Source: Myceligenerans pegani
GTDB taxonomy: Bacteria > Actinomycetota > Actinomycetes > Actinomycetales > Cellulomonadaceae
DNA length: 64,000 bases
Assembly (NCBI RefSeq): GCF_014892515.1
Contig: NZ_JADBGR010000077.1
Coordinates: forward strand, 1 to 64,000
Reading direction: 5' to 3'
The notes beneath the pieces were generated by a model. That model made no database searches, was not told the DNA's origin, and saw only the letters and a list, made by a program, of their open reading frames with translations. Within the stretch, counting starts at the first letter, position 1. Each line of letters starts with the position of its first letter. The position numbers were made by a program, and so were the translations under genes. This document shows, in pieces, positions 8,119 to 16,130 of this stretch.

Positions 8119-9417
8119 TCAGTCCGCGTCGTCCGCCCGCGCGAACTCCTCCTCGAGGTCGGAGGTGTCGACGTGCGCCGCCGCGACGGTCTTGCGGTCG
8201 TCGTAGACCTCCCGGTCGAGCTCGTCGCTCGCGTTCGCGACGAGCATGGCGACGAGCGTGTCGCCGTTGACGTTGAGGAACGTCCGGAAGATGCCGGTGA
8301 ACCAGTCCACGGCGATGAGCAGCCCCACGGCCTCGAACGGTAGCCCGAGCGACGTCGCGAGGAACATCGCGACGACGGGGAACCCGCCCGGGACCGTGAT
8401 GGTGCCCATGTTGAGGAGCACGGCGAGCGCCATCCCCAGGACGATCTGACCGGCCGTCAGGTCGACGTCGCCGGCCTGGGCGAGGAACATCACGACGATC
8501 ATGTAGTTGAGGACGGCGCCGTACGAGCCCATCGTGAGGCCGACGGACAGCGTGAAGTTCGCGACGCGCCGGCTGATGCCGACCTTTGCCACGGCGTTGC
8601 GCAGCACCGTCGGGAAGGTGACGGCCGAGCTCGTGGTGGTGACGGCGATCGCCGTCTGCTCGGCGAGCTTGCGCGGCAGCCTCCACGGGCTGAGCCGGGT
8701 GCGCAGGGCGACGATCGCGACGAACAGCACGATCAGGATGACGACGCCGAGGAGTGTCGTGCCGAGGTAGCTCAGCGCCGTCGTCACGACGGCGAACCCG
8801 ACGTCGCCGGTGAGCGCCGCCAAGAGGCAGAACACGCCGACGGGCGCGATGTGCATGACGAGCCGGATCATCGCCAGGACGACCTGCTGCACCTGGTCGA
8901 AGAATCGGAGCACGAGCCGGTTGCCCGTCCTGGCGACATAGCCGTTCAGCGCCGCTCCGAACAGCAATGAGAAGACGATGATCGGCACCATGTCGGCCGT
9001 CGACATCGCCTCGACGACGTTGGTCGACACGAAGCCGAGCACCGTGTCCTGCCACCCCGAGGCCTCCGCGGCGGAGTCCTGCAGCGTGGGGTCGAGCTCG
9101 CCGTCGAACACCATCCCGGCCCCCGGCCGGATCAGGACGCTCAGGATCCAGGCGAGCACCGCCGCGACGACGGAGAGCGAGATCATCCAGGCGAAGGTGC
9201 GCGCCGCGAGCCGGCCCGCGCCCTTGCCGCTCATGGAGCCCGTCGCGACGATCACCGACGCCATCACGAGCGGCACGATCGACATCTGGATGAGGCGGAT
9301 GAAGAGGTCGCCGACGAACTTCAGGTTGGCCGCCCACTCGCCGGCGAGGAGCCCGAAGGCGACTCCGGCCACCGCCGCGACACCGATCTGCAAGGCAGGG
9401 TTTCTCCAGGCCTGCAT
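8119..9417 (-). CDS. Dicarboxylate/amino acid:cation symporter (DAACS family)
   Basis: A 432-aa polytopic transporter of the glutamate/C4-dicarboxylate symporter family. It carries the serine-rich re-entrant segment TTTSSAVTFPTVLRNAV and the NMGTITVPGGFPVVAMFLA segment. It imports acidic amino acids or dicarboxylates with Na+ or H+. The start is taken at the ATG 9417 (MQAWRNPALQIGVAA), which begins the first helix; an upstream extension would be unlike the family. It lies 23 bp upstream of the dimethylarginine hydrolase gene on the same strand. Confidence 0.92.
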   Translation of the reverse strand: MQAWRNPALQIGVAAVAGVAFGLLAGEWAANLKFVGDLFIRLIQMSIVPLVMASVIVATGSMSGKGAGRLAARTFAWMISLSVVAAVLAWILSVLIRPGAGMVFDGELDPTLQDSAAEASGWQDTVLGFVSTNVVEAMSTADMVPIIVFSLLFGAALNGYVARTGNRLVLRFFDQVQQVVLAMIRLVMHIAPVGVFCLLAALTGDVGFAVVTTALSYLGTTLLGVVILIVLFVAIVALRTRLSPWRLPRKLAEQTAIAVTTTSSAVTFPTVLRNAVAKVGISRRVANFTLSVGLTMGSYGAVLNYMIVVMFLAQAGDVDLTAGQIVLGMALAVLLNMGTITVPGGFPVVAMFLATSLGLPFEAVGLLIAVDWFTGIFRTFLNVNGDTLVAMLVANASDELDREVYDDRKTVAAAHVDTSDLEEEFARADDAD

Positions 9418-9616
9418 GGGACCTCCCGGTACTCGGAGCGGCCGGGCGGCCGCTTTCGGGGGAGGGTAGGGAGGTGCCGTTATATCGATGAAGACGTGGC
9501 GTTTCCGACGCATTTCGGGGTGTCTCGCCGGTGACCGGCCGCCGCGCGGACATTCGGAGGGCTCGGCGTGAACCTCGCGGGCACGCCGCGCGACTGTACG
9601 GGTGAGGGGAGGCGAG

Positions 9617-10174
9617 ATGAGCGACGAGCTACTGGTGGTACGGGCCCAGCTGGGCGACCGGTCCGCTCTGGAGGAACTCGTGGCGCGGTGGCAGACGCCC
9701 GTATGGACGTACGTGCGGCGGATGCTGGACGCGCAGCGCGCGGACGACGTCGCGCAGGACGCCTGGCTCGCGATCGTGCGCGCGCTGCCGCGGCTGCGGG
9801 AACCGGAGCGGTTCGCCCCGTGGCTCTTCACGATCGTGCGGCGTGCGGTGGCCAACCACCTGCGTGACCGGTACGCCTCGCGGACGCACCAGACGGTGCG
9901 GGATCTCGACGACCTCGATCCGTCCGACACCCTGTCCGACACCGCCCTCCACGACCCGATCGGCGGCCTGCTCGACCGGGCGGAGGCCGTCGCACACCTC
10001 GCCGACCTCCCCGTGCCGGAGCGTGAGGTGCTCGTCCTGCACTACCTGGAGGACCTCTCGGTCGCGGACTGCGCACGGGTGTGCGACGTGTCGGTGGGCA
10101 CGGTGAAGTCCCGGTTGCACCGCGCGCGGCGGCTGCTGCGCGAACGGCTGGAGGAGAAGGGAATGGAGGCATGA
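9617..10174 (+). CDS. ECF-type RNA polymerase sigma factor
   Basis: A 185-aa sigma-70 family protein with only regions 2 and 4. Region 2 includes DVAQDAWLAIVRALPRLREPERFAPWLFTIVRR and region 4 includes REVLVLHYLEDLSVADCARVCDVSVGTVKSRLHRAR, with its helix-turn-helix. GGAGGCG precedes the ATG. The stop overlaps the next start (ATGA), so it heads a coupled three-gene operon with two membrane proteins. The middle gene occupies the position usually held by an anti-sigma factor, which suggests membrane-linked control. The gene is divergent from the symporter gene across about 200 bp. Confidence 0.92.
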   Translation: MSDELLVVRAQLGDRSALEELVARWQTPVWTYVRRMLDAQRADDVAQDAWLAIVRALPRLREPERFAPWLFTIVRRAVANHLRDRYASRTHQTVRDLDDLDPSDTLSDTALHDPIGGLLDRAEAVAHLADLPVPEREVLVLHYLEDLSVADCARVCDVSVGTVKSRLHRARRLLRERLEEKGMEA

Positions 10175-10662
10175 CACAGGAGATGCCCGGCGTGCCGGCC
10201 CACGAGGTCGTGGCACGACTGGGGCCGGCGCTGTCGGCCCGCGCCCGGGTCCGGGCGGTGGCCATGCTGGTGCTCGGCCTGGCCGGGGCGGTGTTCGTGA
10301 CCGCGCTGTGGTGGACCGAGCCGGGGCCGCTGCCCGTGCGTACCCAGGTGGGATTCGCGCTGCTGAGCGCCGTCTGCCTGGCGTGGGCGGGCTACGGAAG
10401 TTGGCTGTTGCGCAGGAAGGTGCCGCTGTTCGCCGCCGACCAGGTGGTGGCGGCGTGGATCGGCCTGGTCGCGTCGCTCGCCACGTCGGCCCTGCTCGTC
10501 GTCGTGACCGTGCAGCGGGGTGCCGGTCCCTGGGCGCCGCTCCTGGTCGGCGCGGCGCTGACCGTCGTCGCCGCCACGCTGCTCGTCCGTGCCCGACGAC
10601 GGCGAGCCGCGCTGCTGCGCCGCGAACGTGAACTGACCGCACGAGACCTGGAGACGCCATGA
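10171..10662 (+). CDS. Four-helix membrane protein, possible anti-sigma partner
   Basis: A 163-aa protein of no recognised family. A hydrophilic N-terminus of about 28 residues is followed by four hydrophobic helices (about 30-47, 58-78, 89-112 and 118-137) and a strongly basic C-terminal tail rich in Arg. The typical zinc anti-sigma motif HxxxCxxC is absent. ATGA overlaps join it to the sigma gene before and the microprotein gene after it, so all three should be made together. A role in controlling the sigma factor is inferred only from this position. Confidence 0.75.
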   Translation: MTQEMPGVPAHEVVARLGPALSARARVRAVAMLVLGLAGAVFVTALWWTEPGPLPVRTQVGFALLSAVCLAWAGYGSWLLRRKVPLFAADQVVAAWIGLVASLATSALLVVVTVQRGAGPWAPLLVGAALTVVAATLLVRARRRRAALLRRERELTARDLETP

Positions 10663-10772
10663 CCCACAACGCCAAGCTCATCCGCCGCCGCTTCGGCCCG
10701 AAGGGACTCGCGATCGCCGTCATCGCGGCCGCCGTGATCCTCACCGGAGGAGTGTTCCTCCTGCTGACGTGA
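10659..10772 (+). CDS. 37-aa single-helix membrane microprotein
   Basis: The ORF starts MTHNAKLIRRRFGPKG and ends in one hydrophobic helix (about residues 17-36, LAIAVIAAAVILTGGVFLLL) directly before the stop. Its ATG overlaps the stop of the previous gene by four bases, the same coupling used between the first two genes of this operon. The basic N-terminus followed by a helix is a signal-anchor arrangement with the N-terminus inside. No family is recognised. The terminator at 10796-10828 closes the operon 24 bp downstream, which supports this being the last gene. Confidence 0.7.
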   Translation: MTHNAKLIRRRFGPKGLAIAVIAAAVILTGGVFLLLT

Positions 10773-10795
10773 CCCGGACCGGCCCGGAACACGGA

Positions 10796-10828
10796 CGGCG
10801 CGGCCCACTGAGCAGGCGGGCCGCGCCG
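10796..10828 (+). terminator. Rho-independent-like hairpin after the sigma operon
   Basis: An 11-bp perfect stem, CGGCGCGGCCC (10796-10806) with GGGCCGCGCCG (10818-10828), and an 11-nt loop. There is no T-run, as is usual in high-GC actinobacteria. It lies between the microprotein gene and the next gene. Confidence 0.65.
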
Positions 10829-10863
10829 CCGGAGTAGTCACCCGGGTAGGGCAAGATCACCAG

Positions 10864-11406
10864 ATGCCCAGCGACTTCCTCATGCGCATCCACAGCCCCG
10901 AGTTCCAGGCCATGTCCGAGAGGGTCCTGCGAGCCACGGAACTGACCTCCCGGCTCAACGTCCTGCCGTTCGACGACGACGCCGGCAAGGCCGCGCTGTT
11001 CACGGAGATCCTGGGCCGACCGCTGCCGCCGCGCGCCACGATCTACCCGCCGTTCTACACGGATCACGGCCTCAACCTGGACCTCGGCGAGCGAGTCTTC
11101 ATCAACCAGGGCTGCACCTTCCTGGACTACGCCGGCATCCGGCTGGCCGACCGCGTGATGGTCGCGCCGAAGGTCACGTTCGTCACCGTGGGCCACCCGG
11201 TCGACACCGACGACCGCAAGGTCTGGCTGACCGGCGGCCCCATCGACGTGGCGGAGAACGTCTGGATCGGTGCCGGTGCCACGATCCTGCCCGGCGTGAG
11301 CATAGGCCGCGACGCCGTGATCGCGGCCGGATCGATCGTGGCCGACGACGTCCCGGCGCGGACTCTCGTGACGGGCACAAAGGCAGCGGTGCGGCGCACG
11401 TGGTGA
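10864..11406 (+). CDS. Maltose/galactoside-type O-acetyltransferase
   Basis: A 180-aa left-handed beta-helix acetyltransferase of the Maa/LacA/NodL group. An N-terminal helical cap (residues 1-55) is followed by hexapeptide repeats; FINQGCTFLDYAGIRLADRV and VWIGAGATILPGVSIGRDAVIAAGSIV are typical. The catalytic His is expected in VTVGHPVD. It transfers acetyl groups from acetyl-CoA to a sugar hydroxyl. Because it lies apart from the sugar loci, its acceptor is unknown. It is convergent with the XRE-cupin regulator. Confidence 0.9.
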   Translation: MPSDFLMRIHSPEFQAMSERVLRATELTSRLNVLPFDDDAGKAALFTEILGRPLPPRATIYPPFYTDHGLNLDLGERVFINQGCTFLDYAGIRLADRVMVAPKVTFVTVGHPVDTDDRKVWLTGGPIDVAENVWIGAGATILPGVSIGRDAVIAAGSIVADDVPARTLVTGTKAAVRRTW

Positions 11407-11464
11407 TCGCAGGCACGCCTGGACACGACTCCTCGCGAGCTGAGGTCCCGAGGCCCCATCCAGG

Positions 11465-12058
11465 TCACTGCCGCAAGCGATCCGACCTCCCGGCCTCTCC
11501 CCCGCGCTGGTGGCCGCGCCGGGCGTCGCGGTCGAAGATGCCGAGTACCTCGCACGGTCCGCCCTCGGCTCCGATGGCGTGCGGGAGCATCGTGGGGAAC
11601 TCCGCCGCCTGGTTGGTCTCGATGCGCAGGCGCCGACTGCCCAGGAGCAGCGTCGCCGTGCCCGAGATGACGACCAGCCACTCGCGGCCGGGGTGGGCGC
11701 GCATGCGGGAGGGGTTGTCGGGCGGCGGATCGGTCATGCGCTGGCGTACCACGGTCATGCCCGGCTGGGCCTTGATCGGCCAGCGCAGTCCGCCGTGCGC
11801 CCCCTCGCTCGTCGCGTTGGAGACGACGTCGTCCACCTCGGTCTCCACGAGCTGATCGAGGGACGTGTCCAGCGCCCGGGCCAGGGTGACGAGCTGGTCC
11901 AGGGCCAGACGTCGCCGGCCGTTCTCGATGCGGCTGAGCGTGGACTGGCTCACGCGTGCGCGGGCGGCCAGTTCTTCGAGGGACCAGCCCTGGGCCACGC
12001 GCAGAGCGCGGATGCGTTTGCGCACCAGGCCGTCCAGCCCGCCATCTTCTTGCGTCAT
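11465..12058 (-). CDS. XRE-cupin transcriptional regulator
   Basis: A 197-aa regulator with an N-terminal XRE helix-turn-helix (about residues 12-66, LRVAQGWSLEELAARARVSQSTLSRIENGRR) and a C-terminal cupin barrel (about 100-175, HPGREWLVVISGTATLLLGSRRLRIETNQAAEFPTM). Such proteins sense small molecules and repress nearby transporters. It is divergent from an MFS exporter, its likely target. A TACAAT hexamer ends 7 nt before the ATG with no ribosome site, indicating a leaderless mRNA. Palindromic elements at 12062-12081 overlap this promoter, so autoregulation is likely. Confidence 0.9.
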   Translation of the reverse strand: MTQEDGGLDGLVRKRIRALRVAQGWSLEELAARARVSQSTLSRIENGRRRLALDQLVTLARALDTSLDQLVETEVDDVVSNATSEGAHGGLRWPIKAQPGMTVVRQRMTDPPPDNPSRMRAHPGREWLVVISGTATLLLGSRRLRIETNQAAEFPTMLPHAIGAEGGPCEVLGIFDRDARRGHQRGGEAGRSDRLRQ

Positions 12059-12061
12059 AAG

Positions 12062-12081
12062 CAATATTGTATGCCTGCATA
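12062..12081. promoter_or_regulatory. Operator-like palindromes between XRE-cupin and MFS genes
   Basis: Two adjoining palindromes: CAATATTG (12062-12069) and TATGC-CT-GCATA (12070-12081). On the minus strand the TACAAT -10-like element of the XRE-cupin gene lies inside them. This is the natural binding place for the regulator on the divergent region. Confidence 0.55.
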
Positions 12082-12166
12082 GCAATCCGTGGTTAGCGTC
12101 CTGTCCCGTTGCCCGGCGCCGCAGCGCCCGCTCCGGCGCCGTCCCCGCACGCCATGAGAGGACCCG

Positions 12167-13750
12167 ATGACCACGAACAGCACCGCTCCCCGCCCGAAAG
12201 CGCCCGACGCGCGACAGCGCCGCACGATCCTGATCACCGTCTGCCTCGCCCTGATGGCCGTCATCGCGTCGGTCTCCGGGCTCAACGTCGCCCAGCCCGA
12301 CCTCGCCGTCACCTTCGGCGTCTCCCAGAGCACCGTCCTGTGGATCATCAACATCTACACGCTCGCCCTGGCCGCGCTTCTCCTGCCCCTCGGCGCGGTC
12401 GGTGACCGCCTCGGCCGCAAGCCCGTGCTGCTGGCCGGCCTGGCCGTCTTCGGCATCGCCAACGCGACGGCGGCACTGGCGCCCTCCGCCGAGATCCTGT
12501 TCGCCGCTCGCCTGTTCGCCGGCGTCGGCGCCGCGATGATCATGCCGATCACCCTCGCTGTCATCACGTCGACCTTTCCCGATGAGGAGCGCGGGCAGGC
12601 CATCGGCATCTGGACCGGCGTGGCCGGCGGGGGCGGCATCCTGGGCATGTTCCTGTCGGCCGCGCTGGTGGACCTGGCGAACTGGCGCTGGCTGTTCGCC
12701 CTGCCCGTCGTCCTCGTCGTCGCCTCGGCCGCCATGGCGATCCGGTCCGTTCCCGACTCCCGTGAGACCTCCACGTACGGCTTCGACATCGGCGGCGCCG
12801 TGACGTCCGCCGTGGCGGCGACCGGGCTCATCGTCGCCCTCCAGGAAGGGCCGGAACGAGGCTGGTCCGATCCCACGACGCTGCTCGGCCTGTTCGTGGG
12901 CGTCACCGCCGCCGTCGGCTTCGTGCTGTGGGAACGGCGACGGCGGGACGCCGCACTGCTGGACGTGCGCCTGTTCGGTGAGCGCGCCTTGGCAGGCGGA
13001 TCGATCACCCTGCTGGCGGTCTTCGGGGTCCAGGCGGGCATTTTCGTCGTCCTGTTCCCGTTCCTCCAGGTCGTCGTCGGCTGGTCGGGGCTGGTATCCA
13101 CCGCGGCGCTGATGCCCATGGCCGTGCTGATGATGGTCACGTCGGGCCTCGCGCCCCGGCTGGCCGCGCGCATCGGCGCCCGCGCGACCATGGCCGCCGG
13201 GGTCGCACTGGCCGGAGCCGGGCTCGCCCTCATGGCCTCCGGGGTCTCCGTCGACGGCGGATACCCCTCGATCCTTCCCGGCATGCTCGCGATGGGAGCC
13301 GGCATGGGCCTGGCCATGACGCCCTCCACCGAGGCCATCACCAGCGCCCTGCCCCGCCACCGGCAAGGGGTCGCCTCCGCGCTCAACGACATCACCCGCG
13401 AGCTCGGCACCGCCCTCGGCGTGGCCCTGCTCGGGGCACTCCTCTCCGCCGGCTACCGCGACGCCGTCGACGGCCGGCTCACCGGCGTCCCCCTGGAACA
13501 GGCCGACGCCGCGCGGCAGGGCGTCGCCAACGCCCTGGACGCCGCACGCCACGCCGGCCCCGACGCCCAGGCCTTGATACGCGCCGCCCAGGAATCGTTC
13601 GTCGACGGCTGGCAGCAGGCGATGTGGGCCGGCGTCGTCGTGATGGCCGCGCTGTTCCTCTACGTCGTCGCTCGCGGTCCACGCCGTCCCGCCGAGGAGA
13701 CGGAGGCGGCCCGGAACCTCGCGGTCACCACGCGCCGGGCGGGCGGGTGA
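12167..13750 (+). CDS. MFS multidrug exporter, DHA2 (EmrB/QacA-like)
   Basis: A 527-aa membrane protein with about 14 helices. Motif A GAVGDRLGRKPVLLAGL follows helix 2, and motif C (VAGGGGILGMFLSAALVDLANWRWLF) with its glycine-rich turn marks a drug:H+ antiporter of the 14-helix type. It exports hydrophobic drugs or antibiotics in exchange for protons. GAGAGGA lies five bases before the ATG. It is divergent from the XRE-cupin regulator, which probably controls it, and convergent with a second XRE gene. Confidence 0.93.
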   Translation: MTTNSTAPRPKAPDARQRRTILITVCLALMAVIASVSGLNVAQPDLAVTFGVSQSTVLWIINIYTLALAALLLPLGAVGDRLGRKPVLLAGLAVFGIANATAALAPSAEILFAARLFAGVGAAMIMPITLAVITSTFPDEERGQAIGIWTGVAGGGGILGMFLSAALVDLANWRWLFALPVVLVVASAAMAIRSVPDSRETSTYGFDIGGAVTSAVAATGLIVALQEGPERGWSDPTTLLGLFVGVTAAVGFVLWERRRRDAALLDVRLFGERALAGGSITLLAVFGVQAGIFVVLFPFLQVVVGWSGLVSTAALMPMAVLMMVTSGLAPRLAARIGARATMAAGVALAGAGLALMASGVSVDGGYPSILPGMLAMGAGMGLAMTPSTEAITSALPRHRQGVASALNDITRELGTALGVALLGALLSAGYRDAVDGRLTGVPLEQADAARQGVANALDAARHAGPDAQALIRAAQESFVDGWQQAMWAGVVVMAALFLYVVARGPRRPAEETEAARNLAVTTRRAGG

Positions 13751-13778
13751 GCGGTGGCACGGCCCGCGCCGTCGAATC

Positions 13779-14081
13779 CTAGGAGGCCAGCCGCTCCGGT
13801 GCGCCGGTACCGGAGCGGGCCGGCGCGGCATCCGGTTCGGCCCGGCTGATCTCGGCCCAGACCGCGTCGAGGGAGAGGCCGAGGACGTCGGCGATCGCCG
13901 CGATGGTCGGGAAGGCGGGGGTGGCCACGCGGCCCGACTCGATCTTCCGGAGGGTCTCCGGCGAGACACCGGCGTCGAGCGCGGTCTCGAGGATCGAGCG
14001 CGCTCCCCTCGCGCGTCGCAGGAGGGCACCGAGGCGCTGGCCGCGTTCGACGTCGGCGGGGGTGAGCGGCAACCTGACCAT
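13779..14081 (-). CDS. Small XRE-family regulator
   Basis: A 100-aa protein that is mostly one XRE helix-turn-helix domain (about residues 14-75, with ETALDAGVSPETLRKIESGRVATPAFPTIAAIADVLGLSLDAVWAEI). It is divergent from a methionine aminopeptidase gene, a pairing seen repeatedly in actinobacteria. A TAGAAT hexamer ends exactly 7 nt before the ATG without a ribosome site, so the mRNA is probably leaderless. The palindrome and direct repeats at 14096-14121 lie between the two genes and probably serve as its operator. Confidence 0.88.
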   Translation of the reverse strand: MVRLPLTPADVERGQRLGALLRRARGARSILETALDAGVSPETLRKIESGRVATPAFPTIAAIADVLGLSLDAVWAEISRAEPDAAPARSGTGAPERLAS

Positions 14082-14095
14082 GGGTCCGATTCTAG

Positions 14096-14121
14096 TACCG
14101 GTATAGTATTCCCGGTATAGT
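14096..14121. promoter_or_regulatory. XRE/map divergent promoter and operator
   Basis: CCGGTATAGT occurs twice as a direct repeat (14098-14107 and 14112-14121, 14-bp period), and the first copy also forms the palindrome TACCGGTA (14096-14103). Each copy contains TATAGT, one base from the -10 consensus, in the direction of the aminopeptidase gene. Operator and promoter therefore coincide. Confidence 0.6.
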
Positions 14122-14148
14122 TATTGGACGCACGGGAAGGTGCCCCGC

Positions 14149-14946
14149 ATGATCGAGATCCTCACCCCCGCCGAGCTGACCCGTGCCCGGGAAACCGGCG
14201 CCCTGGTCGCCCACATCCTGCAGACCCTCAGGGGCCGCAGCACGGCCGGCACGAACCTCCTGGACATCGACCGCTGGACGAAGGAGATGATCGTCGAGGC
14301 GGGCGCGACGTCGTGCTACGTCGACTACGCCCCGTCCTTCGGGCGCGGGCCGTTCGGCAACTACATCTGCACGGCCGTCAACGACGCCGTACTCCACGGA
14401 ATGCCCCACGACTACGCACTGGCCGACGGCGATCTCCTGACGCTCGACCTCGCCGTCTCCCTTGGCGGCGTCGCCGCGGATTCCGCGATCAGCTTCGTCG
14501 TCGGCGGCTCGGGGTCCCCGGAGAGCGTCGCGCTGATCGACGCCACGGAACGCGCCCTGGCCGCCGGGATCGCCGCCGCCGGTACCGGCGCTCGCCTCGG
14601 TGACGTCTCCCACGCCATCGGCACGGTCCTCGGCGCGGCGGGGTACCAGATCAACACCGAGTTCGGAGGTCACGGGATCGGCTCGAGGATGCACCAGGAG
14701 CCTTCGATCCCGAACACGGGACGCCCCGGCCGCGGCTACAAGCTGCGTCCCGGGCTGCTGCTCGCCCTGGAGCCGTGGGTCATGGCGGACACGGATCAGC
14801 TCGTCACCGACGCCGACGGCTGGACGCTCCGCAGCGCGACGGGCTGCCGGACGGCGCACAGCGAGCACACGATCGCGATCACCGACGACGGCGCCGAGGT
14901 CCTCACGGAGCCGGCCTCCCTCACCACGACCAGCCGCGCGAGCTGA
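14149..14946 (+). CDS. map: Type I methionine aminopeptidase
   Basis: A 265-aa pita-bread metalloprotease that removes N-terminal Met from nascent proteins. The metal ligands are visible: the Asp pair in LTLDLAVSLGGVAADSA, His in GGHGIGSRMHQEP, Glu in LALEPWV and Glu in AHSEHTIAI. The ATG at 14149 has GGAAGG 8 nt upstream; the in-frame GTG at 14140 has no such site. Its own XRE regulator and isolated position suggest that this is an accessory copy rather than the essential one, which in this group usually sits in the ribosomal-protein region. Its last 26 bp overlap a convergent gene. Confidence 0.93.
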   Translation: MIEILTPAELTRARETGALVAHILQTLRGRSTAGTNLLDIDRWTKEMIVEAGATSCYVDYAPSFGRGPFGNYICTAVNDAVLHGMPHDYALADGDLLTLDLAVSLGGVAADSAISFVVGGSGSPESVALIDATERALAAGIAAAGTGARLGDVSHAIGTVLGAAGYQINTEFGGHGIGSRMHQEPSIPNTGRPGRGYKLRPGLLLALEPWVMADTDQLVTDADGWTLRSATGCRTAHSEHTIAITDDGAEVLTEPASLTTTSRAS

Positions 14947-15223
14947 GCTCCAGCTCCTCCCGCAGACGCTCGTCCGCCACGGAGTGCTCGGTCGCCCGCA
15001 GAGGTGCAGCCTCCGTCGGGACTCCGGCAAGGCGGCAGGCCTCGCGCAGCAGTGCGTCGTACGCACTCTGCACGGCGTGCCAATGATGGGCGCGCGCGTA
15101 CAGACCAGGATCCTCTTCGACATGGCGCAGCTCGGACGCGAGATCTCCGAGCCGGGTCTGCAACCGCAGAGTGACCAGCGGGTCCGGCGCCCGCCTGGTC
15201 CGCGTCCGGAAGGTCCACGCCAT
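14921..15223 (-). CDS. Conserved actinobacterial hypothetical protein
   Basis: A 100-aa protein, mostly helical by composition, beginning MAWTFRTRTRRAPDPLVTLRLQTRL and containing VEEDPGLYARAHHWHAVQSAYDALLREACRLAG. It has no signal peptide or membrane helix. I recognise the pattern as a conserved but uncharacterised small actinobacterial protein; no function can be assigned. Its 3' end overlaps the end of the convergent aminopeptidase gene by 26 bp. Confidence 0.6.
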   Translation of the reverse strand: MAWTFRTRTRRAPDPLVTLRLQTRLGDLASELRHVEEDPGLYARAHHWHAVQSAYDALLREACRLAGVPTEAAPLRATEHSVADERLREELELSSRGWSW

Positions 15224-15319
15224 GACTCGCCACCGCCACGTCGTCGTAGAACGAGGGACACGCCCAGCCTAGAACCACGAGAACGTGAAGGCCATGCCGG
15301 TCGCGGGCTCGCGGGCGTC

Positions 15320-15610
15320 TCAGGCACCCTCCCGGACGAGCTTGAAGAAGGTGCTGTCGCCGCCTCCCGAGCGTTCCGCCTGGTAGAGGAACGCCAGCCC
15401 GGCGTCGTCGAACTTCTTGAACCAGCTGTCCCAGCTGATCGGCTCGAGTTCTTCCTCGCCGGCACCGCCGGGGAAGTCGATACGCAGCACGCCGGCGTCA
15501 CCGCCCTCGGCCGTGCCGCGCACGCTCGCCGGGCTCCCGCCGTTCTGCTCGACCCAGCCGCGGATCTCGTCGTGGTCGGTGGTGGTTCTGCTCTGGGACT
15601 TGTCAGCCAT
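15320..15610 (-). CDS. Small conserved acidic protein of unknown function
   Basis: A 96-aa protein with a hydrophilic N-terminus (TTTDHDEIRGWVEQNGGSPA) and the segment GVLRIDFPGGAGEEELEPISW, followed by WFKKFDDAGLAFLYQ. Proteins with this pattern are widespread and uncharacterised. GGGAGG lies four bases before the ATG. It is next to the DUF892 ferritin-like gene on the same strand (37-bp gap), so the two may be co-expressed, perhaps in stress; that is inference. Confidence 0.75.
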   Translation of the reverse strand: MADKSQSRTTTDHDEIRGWVEQNGGSPASVRGTAEGGDAGVLRIDFPGGAGEEELEPISWDSWFKKFDDAGLAFLYQAERSGGGDSTFFKLVREGA

Positions 15611-15647
15611 GATGCCTCCCGGTCTACGCAGCGGACTGCACACTGGA

Positions 15648-16130
15648 CTATGCGGCGTCGGCGAGCGCCGTGCGGACGGCGCCCGGCAGCTTCTGCTCGA
15701 GGAACTTCGCCATGGCCTCCTCCTCGCGCAGGATCTCGGTCAAGCGGACGGCCACGTCCTGGGCGTCGATCTCCTCGCACGCGTCGATGAGGGCGCGGTA
15801 GCAGGCGATCTCGAAGTGCTCGGCGGCGTAGTCGGCGATGGCGTTCTTGACCATCGTGTCGGCCATCGGCCGGTTGGCCATGCCCTGCATCGCCCCGAAC
15901 ATCTTGGCGAACAGGTCCTTGCCGGCGGAGAGCTCGCCGCCGAGCGTCTCGATGCAGCCGCGCACGGTCTCCGCCTGCCGCCGGGTCTCCTCGACGTGTT
16001 GTTCGATCCTGGCCTGGACCACCGCGTCGCCCTCGGCGTCCTTGGCGTGGCGGGTCAGGTTCTCCTCGAGGGCCAGCTCCATCGCGTGCGCGTCGTTCAG
16101 CCAGTCGATGATCTTCTCGCGTGACGTCAT
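15648..16130 (-). CDS. DUF892 ferritin-like protein (YciE/YciF type)
   Basis: A 160-aa four-helix ferritin-like protein. The helices carry the expected Glu/His pattern: HAMELALEENLTRHAKD, RIEQHVEETRRQAETV, ADYAAEHFEIACYRALIDAC and LTEILREEEAMAKFLEQKLP. Members bind di-iron and are linked with oxidative or osmotic stress, but the activity is not firmly established. It is divergent from the DUF4383 membrane protein and upstream of a small acidic protein on the same strand. Confidence 0.85.
   Translation of the reverse strand: MTSREKIIDWLNDAHAMELALEENLTRHAKDAEGDAVVQARIEQHVEETRRQAETVRGCIETLGGELSAGKDLFAKMFGAMQGMANRPMADTMVKNAIADYAAEHFEIACYRALIDACEEIDAQDVAVRLTEILREEEAMAKFLEQKLPGAVRTALADAA

Noticed and set aside
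9540-9616. A possible ECF-type autoregulated promoter (GAAC near 9569 with a CGAC element about 17 bp on) before the sigma gene.
   Set aside because: The match is too weak to separate from chance in GC-rich sequence, and no second copy was found in the window.
12059-14029. A minus-strand frame extending the XRE-cupin regulator upstream across the MFS gene.
   Set aside because: It is the antisense shadow of the MFS gene. A -10 element and operator directly before the ATG at 12058 fix the start.
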